Assembly: GCF_000218685.1 (NCBI RefSeq)
Contig: NW_006763293.1
Location: forward strand, 2,849,968 to 2,913,967
From: Serpula lacrymans var. lacrymans S7.9
Lineage: Eukaryota > Basidiomycota > Agaricomycetes > Boletales > Serpulaceae
Length of the DNA stretch: 64,000 nt
Direction: 5' to 3'
Positions 35,307 through 47,780 of the stretch are shown one piece after another. Every line of letters begins with the position of its first letter. Position 1 is the first letter of the stretch. Under the pieces are notes generated by a model. The model did no database searches and was not told the origin of the DNA. It saw only the letters and a program-made list of their open reading frames with translations. A program made the translations under genes and the position numbers.

Positions 35307-35725
35307 AAAGTTCGCTCTACACTACATTGTTACATCCCCCTGGATCTCGACACCTCGACAGCGAGGTGCGAGAAGTATATCGTTTCATATTATTAACTTA
35401 GTATTTATAGTTACCTCCTGCCACACATTCATTCTCAATAATATATCCATCACACTCGCTACTTGTACACTGATATCTGCCTTTTTATTCCAAGTAATGA
35501 AAGACAAATGCACAAAAAAATATAAGTAAGTTGTAGAAACGGGTATCCGAACCCAACAGTACTAGATGTAAGGAACGACGATCATTAGATATTCAAAAGG
35601 AGTGTCATCTTTCAGGAGTGTCCCCAGTAGTCACAAAACAGAGGAGGGAAACAGGGAAACAGATGAAAAACAGTAAGGAAAGTTAAGGACAGTGGGAAGT
35701 AATACACTTATTCATTCTCAAAATA
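35307..35725. other. Convergent 3' flank
   Basis: About 420 bases between two converging genes, AT-rich with poly-A-like runs near 35510. It probably holds both polyadenylation regions. No gene was seen. Confidence 0.4.
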
Positions 35726-38700
35726 TCACATCTTCCATGGCAAACCAACGGGGGCCATGAAGGCACCGGCCTGGACTGCTGTTCCGTAACCAAAGTCGAT
35801 GGCTTTACGCTTATCCTCCCACAACTTCAATGCTTTAAGGAGTTGGATAATCTTGTCTCGTTTCCCTTGTCGCACGTCGTTGATGCTCACACTACCCATC
35901 TTAACATCGTGATCAAGCAGGAAGTCAAAGAGCCGGAAGAGTCCATCAAGCTTATCGTCGTTAGGCCCAGATGGGAAGGCAGAATCGGGAACAGGGGGTG
36001 ATGAGGCTTTTCCCTTAATAGATTCTGCGAGACGTAGAAGGGCAAGCCCATCACACAGCGAACCGGAGGTATCCGTTATTCGCAGCGATGCTGGCAATCG
36101 GGAATTTGCCCACTCAATAAGACTTGGGTCAACTGGTCCACTCTATACATAGACACAACAGACAGCGTGAGCTCCTTAGAATTTCCAGAAGACAACTATA
36201 TACTGACAATCTCGCTTCCCTGTGTGCTTAGCCGACGTAATTCTCGGGAGGGTCTGGGTGGAGCACCTTTCTGTGCTCTCGGCGTTGGCGGGCTAGCTGC
36301 GATCTCATTCGCACCAGTAGAAACAGGGGCATTTGCGAAGAATGAGTCTAATCTCCCTCTTTCATTATCTTGCGCATCCTGCGTGCGTGCACCGCCTTCT
36401 GGCGATGGGAGTCCCATGAGTATTCGTGCATCTCGGGTTGATAACTGATTAGGATTCTCTCGTCGAAGCGCCTTCTGTGTAGCATCGCGGGCTGTAGGAG
36501 ATGGAGGCCTTGGAGCCGGGTTCATAGCTTGCGCGACGGTGAGAGGTATCGTAGGGATATTAACAGAGGATACGACGGGTTCTAAAGGATAATTTCGTGT
36601 GAGAAAGTCCTTGTGAAAAAGCACAAAGCTACTCACTGCTGTAGTCTCTACCAATGGTTGCCTTCATGATCGCCTTCATCCATTCGCGAATAACAAGTTG
36701 CTCTTCAGAGCTGAAGTAGTATGTCTTATCAGTATCGTGGACAAGTCTGAAGCCATATCGCCCAGGATCAATATTTTCGTCGGCGATGACTTTGTAGCCA
36801 ACAATGTGAATGTAGCCTTTGATCTTCGTCTCCTGTTGTCACAGTCAACATTATCCTTGTAACAAGAATGATAAGAACTTACAGCCTTGTTATTGCTTCG
36901 CAAAATGTAGAGATGGGGGCCTTTGATGATGAAATAACGGAGTTTCCAAGAATTATAGTGTTCACCCTTCTTGCGCATCCAACCATTATGGTCAGGGACC
37001 CCAATTTGCTCGATGATACTTTTACCGGGCTTCAGAGAAGTGGGCCCACGAGAAGTAGATCGAGGTTCTTGTTGAGGCGACTTGCGAAGGGTTGCTATTT
37101 CCCTCGCCTTTTCTTTAGGGGCCTCTTTATCCTTATCAGTAGTCTTCAGTTTCTCTTTCGCCTTTGATTTTTCCTTCTCTTTCGCCTTTTCTTTGGCAGC
37201 ATCTTTGAATGGATGACTTGCGTCTTTCGACAGTCCATCAGAGGTTGACGGTCGACCTGAATGCTTGCGTCCACCATAGAGCCTGGAGAGGCTGATGCTT
37301 GAGTGCTTTTCCTTTTCGGTCGAAGGCTCGGCATTGTCCAACAAACTCCTGTATAAAACCATCAGCATGTGCAATAATAGGGGCCGCCAGCAACACATAC
37401 GATGAATATCTCGGAGGTGGTTTTCGTGATTTACCAATTGTACCGCCGAATGAGCCTCCAAACAGACTCAGACGTTCAGAACCCTTGGAAGTTGCATCCA
37501 TACTCCTCTTGTTTCTGCTATGTCGACTTACGAGACTTGCTTCATCGAATGACTCCCTTTTCTTTGGTCTCGGTGATGCGGTTATTGAATTTGGAGAAAT
37601 TGCCTCCTTCGAGGCATTCGCGGAATCGACTTTATCCTTAGCTGAGGACCCGGACTCTGTTGAACGTCCAAAAAGTCGACGACGTCTCCCAGTTGAAGCA
37701 GCCGCCTCGCCCTACAAAACCATTCAGTTTTTGAATACAATTACATATAAAATGTACAAAACTTACCTCGCTCAAAGCGCCACGTTCGTCATGGACTGAT
37801 TCGGGAGAAACTGTCACATGTGGTCGCAGGGCATTATCGCTAGGAGACAATGCTAATTGTGCTGGTCGATGCTTCTGGATTGAAAGATTAGATACGCTTA
37901 ATACCCATCAAACAGATAAAACTCGCCTGATCTTGCCCATTTATAATGGCGGTCGGCATACCAAGGCCAAGGCCAACAATGGCAGCCTTTTCGATGGAAG
38001 AGGCAATACCGTTTTCGTCTGAACCTGCGCCCTTGACGCTCATGCCAGCGCTCGAAAAAGGGTCAGAAGCTCGTCGAGAGCCACCCATGACCGCCTGCAT
38101 CATTGTGCTGTCCCCGGATTGCGGTGGGCTTTCCGGACTCATCAGCGAGCCAAGACCAGCAGAGCCCGGAGGGCCCATGGCACCCATATACATAGGACTA
38201 TTGAGAGAATGCTGAGTAGAGCTTGTGTGAGAGTGAGAATAAGAATACGATTGTAAGGAGAGTGATTGTGATTGCGACTGCGAGTGCGTTGGTGCTGTCT
38301 GGTGTTCAGAATAAACGATAGATGGTGGACGGCGAAGTTCAGCTATAGCATTCGCAATTCGCATACGTTTGCCGAAAGCTTGAATGCCAATTTCAGTCTT
38401 GAGAAGGTTGATGTCGAGTTCGAGTAAAACGTCGCCAGAGATTTCTTGTTCTACGATCAAAGTAGCATATACTTCAGTGAAACGCCTAGTAGGATAATTG
38501 GACTGGATACAAACCAACAAATTTGTCGACCACGTCGTTGCCGAAACCTTTCGACGTCAGCCACTCGACGACTTCGTCAACGCTCCACTCAGATGGATGA
38601 GGCTTCTTTTGAGGGCTGCTGGCAACATTTGTAGCCTCTGACGATGTCTGGAGTGACGCTAAAGGAGCCGACATCTTTCCAGAAGAAGCCAAACTGCTAT

Positions 38701-40069
38701 GTTTGGACGTAGGTTGACCACCAGCAGATGGTATGGGAGATGCTGCTTTAGTGGGGGCTTCGTGAACCTCACGGACCACACTAGGTGTGGGAGTAGCTTG
38801 GGATATTGCGTTATTGGGTGAAACAGACAACGGAATCGCAGCAGCGTCAATAGCTACAACAGGAACAGGTGCCAAGATTCGATTCGGATTAGTAGGCGAA
38901 AGTGAAGCACGACGAGGTGTGGGAGAAGCTGTCCCGTTCATGGCTGGGGACCTTGATTTCTTTGGCGATGCGAACGAAGTCTTCTCGACGGTAGCAGTCG
39001 CCAAACCAGATTCGTCTGGATTAGAAGGCAAGATATCCTCGGAAGGCAGGATAACGGAAGAGGTCTCGTTAGAACCCACTCTGTGATGGACACCAGCACT
39101 CTTACGACCCTCTTCATCATCTTCCTCTTCCTCGGGTATATGAGGATGGTCGCGGGAGAAATGTAAATGGTGGCGGCGATGGAAGGCGTCGTCGTCCTCT
39201 TCGGCTTCACTTTCGTCACTCATCTCAACTTCGATCGGAGGAACCCCTGCGCGCATAGGGGTACTACTCTCCGCCTCGGCAGCAGCAGCAGCTTCCACGA
39301 CTTTACGTGCCTGTTCTGCGAGTTTATGACGAGCATTCCGGTGATAATCTACCCCTTCCTCTCCAATGTCTGTGTCACGATCCGTCTCGTTATCGGTGTC
39401 GAGTTCACGGTCTGTGGTGTCGCCGTCTCGAGTGCTGGCAAAACTGAAGCTACGTGCACCATCACGGTCATTTCGACCCAGTTGTTCTATAGCTTTCTGA
39501 ACGTCTGTCATGGTCGCTTTCATCACCTCACCGTCATTGCCACCCGAGCCCGACTGACCGGGAGGAACTTCCGATTGAGCATCAGCATCTTTTTCGTTAG
39601 TGGGAGAGGTTTCTTGCTCTTCTTTAAGGGGGTGAAGAGTGTCGGATGTCAAGGAAGAGACGATAGGATGAGCAGAGGAGGTGGGTGGCTGAACTGGGGT
39701 GGATATAGCTGGTGCTGCTGGGGTAGTGTAACTTTGAGGAAAGAGGCCTACTTTCCCCGCCAAATTGCGACCCTTGAAATAGTAGAAAAGGCGTAAGTAT
39801 AACATACGAATTCTTTGTTATTCCGTAGTAGTGATAGTCAAGTAAAGAAGACTTTGATTGAGTGTATAGAAAGCACAGCAGGTACACTCTCAACAGGAGG
39901 TGACCATGCTTTCAGGGTATGCTATGCGGCGACAAATGCTCACCTGCCACCACCCATCGTTGTAGAGATCATCCTTCTCGACAACTTCTATGGGCTGTCC
40001 AGCTCGGAACGATATTTCATCTTCGTGCTCCGGCTGAAAGTCATGGAGAGCATAGACGTATTCAGGCAT
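35726..40069 (-). CDS. Boi1/Boi2-like polarity scaffold (SH3-SAM-PH-CH)
   Basis: Large scaffold of about 1200 residues linking the cortex to Cdc42-driven polar growth. First exons 39944-40069, 38515-39772, 37927-38450 and 37767-37874; the stop is at 35726. An N-terminal SH3 (MPEYVYALHDFQPEHEDEIS, NDGWWQ, GRNLAGKVGLFPQSY) is followed by a long disordered linker. A SAM domain lies at about 437-505 (WSVDEVVEWLTSKGFGNDVV, FVEQEISGDVLLELDINLLK). After a Lys/Glu-rich helix comes a PH domain at roughly 870-990 (HNGWMRKKGEHYNSWKLRYF, GPHLYILRSNN). A CH-like module (SLCDGLALLRLAESIKG, DGLFRLFDFLLDHDVKMGSV) closes the protein. SH3-SAM-PH is the Boi plan; the C-terminal CH module is not in yeast Boi1/2. 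The intron at 37926-37875 uses a GC donor (CAG|GCGAGT). Confidence 0.93.
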
Positions 40070-43000
40070 TATTGGCTGTTTTGTTTCTTGTGTGTTGACA
40101 GGTCAGAGTACACCGAGCCACGTTATGCTAGCCCCTCTAAGGCAAACACGCCCAAGCCTCGAGGTGGAAGAACGGCGCTATGGGGTTTACTGATATGCTG
40201 GTGCGCTGAAAGATGCCCGTCCGCGCTCCTTGGCCTTTTGTATGAGAATGAGCGAGCGAAGAAAAGCTTGGGCTTTGCTCGTGACCGAACTCTGGAGATT
40301 AAAATTCTCAGGTGGTCGAGGACAGATTCCACAGCAAGAGCGGAAAAAGGAGCCGGCTGGTTATCGGTTGCAATTATTACCACTGTGTCGTACGAGCCGG
40401 CTCTTGCCGAGCCTAAAAGCTACTACTACGTATACTGTGATCACTAGTAGGGTCATTACTGTCAAGTAGAACATGACCACAGATTATCTTCTACATTACG
40501 ATGTCAAGACGAGGCACTGTAATATAGCAGTAGATATGTTAAAGGGGGGACAACCTAAAGTTTACAGCAAGCTTAGCTATAACGAGGATGATGATCCAGA
40601 AGAAAGCCCAATCAGATCGGCTCCGTAAATATTGACTTCCTCCAGTCTAGCGTTGTAGTGATTGACTTAGGGAAGGTCTGCTGAAGACTGTCCTGTTATT
40701 CATGGGCGCTCAGCCGTGACGCAGAGAACAGCCTCCATCATTCGATGCGTACCTTGCTGCGGTCATCACTGCTTCTCAGCGGGCAAGGCGGCTCTGGCAT
40801 AGATGCTTGCGATAGCAGGAGGAAGTGATAGATCGCACAATTTTTGCCCGCAGTACCGTCTGTCGTATTTCTTTACTCCTGGATCTGCCATAGTCTTCAG
40901 TCCAATGGAGCATACGTATAGCAGGGTGGGGAGGAAGGGTCTTGTAGGGCAAATGAGGCTCAGCGCACGCATTACGGTGGAGTCAAGGACACGTATGGCC
41001 TTTGCGCGCGAATGCCATTGTCTGGAGTGAGCACATGCTGGACAAGGTACGTATTTTCCATGTTCAGTTCTAAGGAATGGCCATCATAGGCTCTACATAG
41101 ATGTAGTATGTGAAGTGATCCGATAGCCGGGAATGCTAGGTTGAACATACCAACGTCATTTCAGCCGAAATGTGGGATATTTCCCAAAGGTCTGCAGGCA
41201 CATAATATTCACGGTGCTAAGCCACATATGGTCCCCCAAAGAATGTTCGCGAGGCAGGTCCTTTGAAGGCTTTATGCGTCTGGGTCAACTTTGCAAGTGG
41301 GGCATCGAGCATACATGGATTCAGGACGATTTTCGCACACATGTACATCGAACTCCGAGAATAAAATCAAGAGGACATCCAGTATTTGAGAACGATGTAT
41401 TTTTCGGCATGTTTTTGATATCTACATGGAGTGTTAAAGACTCATCAAATAGCGGAAGTTGGTCAGACTTACTCCAATTGACAAATAAATTTGACGTTCA
41501 AATGGACCTCGCAGTTCAGATTAATGTCGTTCATTCGGTTCCATCCTACTAACAGTGGATTGTAAGTTCGCGTGGGGCATCGTAACAGCCAGTTCGACCA
41601 GTTGGACTCGGAATATTAGACTGGTTCAGACAAATCGCAGTATCTGTTGGCCTGCGATGGTAGACAACGCAATCCTAAGTAACTCGAAAATATTAGTAAT
41701 CATCATCATAAGACCAACCCTCACTCACAGGCTAAATTCCTCAGGCTTTAGACTCGACACAGATGAAGAAATGGTCAAAACCCAGTTTTGAGGTGGCTGT
41801 GTTCTATAACGCACCCCCAAGTTTAAACACTGTTAAGTTCATGTTTGTATGCATGTTTGGCCCCTCCTCCGCATTACAACATATTGGGAGGAGTTAGCTT
41901 TACAACATAAAAAAGATCATATGGATATACGAAGATATATTAGAATGTACTAGTGACCGAAGGTTTGCCACAATTGCACTCCGAAGCAATAAATCCTACA
42001 GTTTATTGGCTCTCTTCAAGGCATCCGCGGGGTGGAACACGGACAGAGACAAGAACTCTCGATACCTAGACCTTTTCGTCGGCTTAATACCGAATCATGG
42101 ATTGGGAGTCAGAGGCCATGAGAGTAACCTCTTGCAACGGATGTGTCTGAATCAATCGACCAGGGATTGTGAAGAGTTGCATGGCGCCAAAGTAGTGATT
42201 TTTATGCTCCAAGGTGATCTGGATCAATCTTGCCCAAAAGAATCACCTAAAATAGTCCCTAGGCTACACAACAATTTCCGGGAATGGAATACATAGCTCG
42301 AAGATGTCGGTCATGGTCATGCGCCTCAGTGACTTGCCCGAGGGAGATCGTCTTCAAGTGGGGCAAGATATCAAAGTCGGCGATAGGGCTGAATGCACAT
42401 ATTAACAGTAAGGACAGCGGTGAATCTGGTATGAATCTTTGTGATTTTGCTTCTTGATAGTTTTCCTGGGCGCTGGAAGGAAGTCAAGATGGAGCCAGGA
42501 TATATACGGCTCAAACAAAACTTCGAGGGTGGTGGGACTCCTGCTGTAGAGTCCGGCCACGACGCTGTCCTCAGTATTTCCGGCGGGACCTTTACTAGGG
42601 ACGATGGTATGAGAGACAAAAGATCACATAATTCCGCTATTCATGCATCACAGGTAATCAGATAACCTTGATACAAGCATATCCATTAATAGCTCGATCC
42701 TTTTCAGAGCATCATAGGACTCACCGCACGGTCCAAACGGGATGCATGGCTAAAGGCAAAGTGATCAGATATCGATATAGGTACCAGTGGACTACACACT
42801 GGCACTCAAAGCTTCGGTGTTGTCATATATGGACCTCGGCCTAACGACCGTCACAGTACTAGTAAGAGCACTTTCAAGCCACTTGACCTTGTAATTGATA
42901 CTATTTGGTTTGTGGCGTCTCACTCAGCGTTGTTAGTAGATCAGAAATTGCTCTCTTTCCGAGTCACCTTGTCTTTTGTAGCACTCTTTTACTCATTTCC

Positions 43001-44138
43001 GTATTTCAGCGCTTCAGCTTCATCTCTGTTCATTTCTGCATCTGGATGGCGGCACGTTGTTTTTCTGATATCAAACAAGCATAAATGTTTCCATCCCATG
43101 CTCATCGAATTATACTATGGGCAACGGTAGGTATCTTTGAATCCTCTTGACTGAATAACTCATTCCTCAATTCAACAGGCTTTCTATCGTATCTTTGTGT
43201 TTATACGATCGGATTGAATTATGCCAACATATGAGATGCTTTCGGCGATTACTCCTCGCACCTGATATATTCATTTGAATTTCAGGTGTTCACAGCACTT
43301 GCAAGCATTTAAAACACTGAAACGCGGATAGCAGAACGAAACTTACAATTGAACACACAGGGACGATCCACTGTGTCGGATATATACTCTACATCTCAGA
43401 CCGACACGGAAAACGCTCCAACATGATGAGCTTGGCTTTCAGGGTCCTGTCGGCCCCCGCCCACAGGCACCGGAAACGAACTGGCTTAGACACTCAACCT
43501 CGGTGAAGGCAAATTTGTCAACAGAATAGCAAGAGAGTTATGTGACTATATGCGTAACACCGTCATTTGTGCTTTATCGACTTCTATCACGCTCTCTCTT
43601 TGCAATGCGCCAAGGAGATATCCAGGTGTTTGGTGCGCTGTTTCACCACAACTTGCACCTTATCACGCTTGTCATTTACGTCCGCGCCAGCCTCATTTCC
43701 TTATCCTGACAATGTGCAGGCCAGATAGCTCGTAAAGGCATATATCCGGGGTGGTTGCGTGGCAGTTTGTCCACGTACTCCTTGGTATATCTTTCAGACT
43801 GTAGTCGACCAGCGGCACGCAGTCTATGGTTGCTCAAAATTTCCGACCCCTCGGTAGACTCCTCAAACCTCATGGTATCGCGGTGCATGAGAACTCATTC
43901 GCACAATCTTCGCACGAGCCCCACCACCGGAGATAGTCACTTGTGACCGCATCTCCGACCTCTCGAGATGTCATGTCTCGGTATTCAGTCTCTTGCGCAA
44001 TGGCCCTTACATGATGCACTGGGTTTATATTCTGATAATTTCCGTTCAAAGAGGAGACTTGATTCTGATATGTAATTATGAGAAATAGAGTCCAGGATTA
44101 TATGTAAGTTATGATTATACAACAGGTATACAAAGATG
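40070..44138. other. Gene-poor stretch
   Basis: Four kilobases without a confident gene. On the minus strand at 43676-43980 there is a protein-like patch (SERYTKEYVDKLPRNHPGYM ending MRLART at 43676, with a possible upstream exon starting MRSQVTISGGGARAKIV near 43950). Its start and splice sites are weak. Other frames, including a 126-residue one at 41172-41552, have no family resemblance. No transposon ends, RT or transposase motifs were seen. Confidence 0.4.
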
Positions 44139-44584
44139 CTAAGCCCTCCACAGCGTTCCTGATTCCCCATATCCTCTACCACCATTTAGATTCTTCAGTG
44201 TACCTAGCCCAGCAAGCTCATCCACCACCTGTGATCCGGGGGCGGTATTGTGATTAGATCGCACCCAAGTTTCATATCTTTGATGCCCACTGGGCATTGA
44301 GCCCTTCGCGTTGCTATGGCTCAGATACACTTCACTCGAACCTATCAACAACATATACTCATTAGCTGCATGTGACTGCCAGGCGCCTCCCACCATAGCT
44401 TACGCAGTTGTGACGGAATACTACTCTGTAGGAGAGGAGAAGTCAGTGGTGTGCAGACGTTAACCAAGTACATTGGTGTTACCTGCGCATTTGATGCCTG
44501 TCCCCGTGTGCTCAACGGCATACGAAGTGGGGGTAATGGTGCAGTGGGGAGACGTGGCGAGGAAGGTGGTGCTTTGAAAGACAT
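44139..44584 (-). CDS. Small orphan protein, 116 residues
   Basis: Three exons, 44483-44584, 44404-44425 and 44139-44365, joined by introns of 57 and 38 bases with canonical GT-AG ends; phases agree. The product begins MSFKAPPSSPRLPTAPLPPL (Pro-rich, basic) and continues NEYMLLIGSSEVYLSHSNAK, ETWVRSNHNTAPGSQVVDEL, ending YGESGTLWRA. I do not recognise a family, and there is no signal peptide or membrane segment. It is the only reasonably supported gene in a 7.7-kb gap. The second intron is short for this genome, so the model may be partly wrong. A gene transcribed only in some conditions, or a relic, are both possible. Confidence 0.45.
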
Positions 44585-45967
44585 GGCTGGTATTAGATGG
44601 ATATGGGTTCCAATAGATGGGGGTTTATATAGTGGTCTGCACGAGTCATCAAGAGGAACGAATTAGAACCTTAAGAAGGGAACCAACCAAGGAGTTCTGA
44701 GCACTCTTGGTGGAACGAGCCAAGTTTCATCGTGTCAGTGACATGAAGACCTCTCGGACACTCGGATGATGCTCGTAAATTTGTCTCAATCGGTAGATAT
44801 ACTGCCCAGCGATGATTGACAGATGTCAGATGTTGAATGCTGGCCGACCCGCCAACTGCTTTACGGCCATCTTTGGACTTTTAAACCAGGTAACCGGGTT
44901 TGACTTACCAAATATATAGGACTGTTCTACCAATAGCTGAGATAAGGTTCATTACAGGTTTTCCTCTCGTTTCTGTCAATACCGACTTGTGAAGACGGGT
45001 TTGTGGCTGTAAACAAGCATGTTGCAGGCTGCGGTTCGTAAACGTAATCAGATGAGTGGCTATGACCCAGATAACCCGTTTCTGATTACTTTCAGGTGTA
45101 TACAATTACTATCTCAGGAAAGTACAATGTCCAGGCTTGCGCTGTTTAATCCGCCACGGATAGCATCTATTTCTGTCTGGCACTCCTCGGTCACGACTCG
45201 TTCCCCTGTCTTTTCTCTCGTGTTCTCTGTTTCCATCATTGGCCACATAATGTTAGAACTTGTTCTACTCCATGCCAGTGATCGCCGCACCTACCGCTTG
45301 CTTGCTGTGTCTGCTGCTGGTCAGCGTGGATGTTCGATATTCATAGTTTTTCCCCCAGGGCAGTACTAAACAACAGGATGTACCTTCTCTTTCAAGTTCC
45401 GATGCAAGTGCAGTTTAGACTTTGCGTGCAACTTACTTATTTTGATTCTAGCATTACTGTCAACCTGTGTTGTGCTTGAGACTTGTTCGAGCGTATCATT
45501 AGCTGCGCATTCTTATCCCCATCTCGTTCTTTACCGATGGCAGGCTGTTGTACCTTCACGCGAGCAGGGCGAATCCATCTAGTCTACATCACCCGCATCT
45601 CTTATCAGCCACACTCTTCATCTCAGCACTCCTTCCGCATCGGTACCATTATACCTGTCCATTCCCTGCCGCTGGCGTTTTGACGCTCTGCATCAAAACC
45701 TTTTAGTCAGCGGTGGGAGAGTCTTATGGATGCCTCGTGGCATGGCCAATTTCATCTGTCCAATGGCCTCTGTCGGCACAGCTACAATTAAGATCCCTCT
45801 TTTAGTCTGTGCTCTACTTGTCGAAATTCATATAGAAAATGACTGACTGTTCCCTACAGTGCCTCCAGGAGGAAGGTTCGATACTATGATGTATTTCATT
45901 CCCAGCCGCCCAACATGGTGGGAATTGGTATAGAGCGCTCAAGGCGGATATGGGAGTACAGAGATAT

Positions 45968-46022
45968 CATCCGGCGCTTGTTCTGTACTCCCATCATGGG
46001 AGTAAAGAACAAACACCGGATG
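45968..46022. repeat. Imperfect inverted repeat, 27-base arms
   Basis: Left arm 45968-45994 and right arm 45996-46022 are reverse complements at 24 of 27 positions, separated by one base. A partial third copy of the right-arm motif (ATGGGAGTACAGA) lies just upstream at about 45949-45962. The structure can fold into a long hairpin. It resembles the terminal part of a miniature inverted-repeat element, but no target-site duplication was identified. Confidence 0.8.
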
Positions 46023-46088
46023 CCATCTTTCCCCCCGCAGTAGATCCTGCTCTCTGCAAAACAACAGAATCACGAGAATAGCGTGATA

Positions 46089-46110
46089 GTTCCGTAGCAT
46101 ACTACGGAAC
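46089..46110. repeat. Perfect 9-bp hairpin
   Basis: GTTCCGTAG at 46089-46097, loop CATA, CTACGGAAC at 46102-46110. It is exactly symmetric. With no gene around it, a terminator or protein-binding role is only speculation; it lies 67 bases from the larger inverted repeat. Confidence 0.75.
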
Positions 46111-47780
46111 CCAAGGACGACTCGTCGATAACTTGACTATCGTAATCGTGTCAAACAGGATCTAAGCTATCTACTGCCACATAGGATGGTGGCAGGCCGG
46201 TCCCGTTGCGGTCTGTCACTCTGATGCTTTGTGTTTCTTGGCGTCGAATTTCCGAGTTTCATAGTATATGACTCTTAGTCAGGGTGAGTTGGCTGCAGTG
46301 ACAGCTGTATGTGACACCAATACTGATTGGGACTTTTATCAGCTATCTGCTTTGGCTCCCCGGCTCCCTGAAGCTCCTGCCGCTGTTATCCGGTTTTCAA
46401 TTACTTATAGTACTATTATTATTGGTACTGTTTGGAAAGGGTCTCGCGGGGGCATTGTCATCTATATGTCATCGGTCTCCAACCAGTGATTATCTATCGC
46501 GGTCGTTTGGTCATTTACATTCTGGATTGTGCGTAACCTGATCTTCTCTGCAGAATTTCAACTCATATCTCCTCTTCCATTTTGGCCCCGCCCATGTTCA
46601 CCCATTGTAATCTAACATAGCTTGGCACGCATGAAGTGTTTAACCCACCACATGTGCTGCCCAGTCAATTTGTATTTCTGAGCTATGTCACTTTGGCGCT
46701 GGGTTTCCTTCCCCGCTTTCTCAATCAATCATTGCGTTTCTGTTCAGCGTAATGTCATACACCTACCATCACTAGCACTCACTCTGCCTCGCGTTCAACC
46801 TTGACTTAATCAGTGCTTCCAGGTGCCGACATAGTTTGTAACGAAATAGTTTGTAACGAATGCCTTGTGTCAGTGATATTCATAGTATCCTTGACGCCAT
46901 GGCCACCACATTTGCATATCAACATTTGCATAGTTAGTTAGTACTGCTAGTATCGGGCTCTTGGTTTCCGTTCTTTGTTGCTGACCGGTTCCTGCTCAGG
47001 TGGCAATAGGTGTAACCTAATGGTTTCTCATCAAATAGAACAATCAATTCGCGCAGACCCAGAGCTATTCCCACCATTCGTCCTTCGCTGTTTATATAGC
47101 TATGCGTCGGGTTGAAGCAAGTCCGACTCGGACCCGATTGTGGTTATTGTCTGTGATGATTCACAGAATCGGTATTGTTACAGGATGAACCATGATGCCG
47201 TGCGGAAGTCTATTGGGCGCTGGCTACTGTTCGATGGCCATTCTTTCCCTGGACACTTATCTCTACGCGTCGAAATCTTGGTTCCGAACTTAGTTCTGCT
47301 GATCATCGTGATCCTGACAAGGAAACGATGAACTTGCGAGTATTGGCTGCGTATCGCAGCATGAAGCCATCAGATGTAGTGTCACCTAAGCGCAGCAAGA
47401 AGATGCACAAAGCACAAACTCTTGAACGAGCGCATGGCATATGGGTGCTGCGTATGCCCACAACTTGAAAAGCCCTGATATCAATAGGCTGCGCATAGAA
47501 GATTTGTGAATAGTACCGTTTTGCTTATATATAGCACGACAGGCAATGGTGAGTACTACTTCCAAAACATATGCTTTGTCCTACTGGTAAAAATGTACTA
47601 CTGATAACATATCCCAAAGTCACAGGAAACTTCTCGTTCATGGACTGGTTGACCCGTACATAGCACTTTGACTTTACGACGGGTATTACGGGACGGGGTA
47701 TACTGCGGCTGGGTACAAAATCTTAGATGTCAAGACAAGGACAACCACGACAGGAGGCAAACGTTCAGACATCTCTTGTT

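Larger units (their letters stand above)
44585..47780. other. Gene-poor stretch with hairpin repeats
   Basis: Three kilobases without a supported gene; several 60-76-residue frames occur by chance. Two inverted-repeat structures at 45968-46022 and 46089-46110 are listed separately. The 3' flank of the DUF1399 gene lies at the right end. Confidence 0.4.

Noticed and set aside
41172..41552. 126-residue plus-strand frame in the gene-poor island
   Set aside because: No family resemblance, no good start context or splice partners; left as non-coding.
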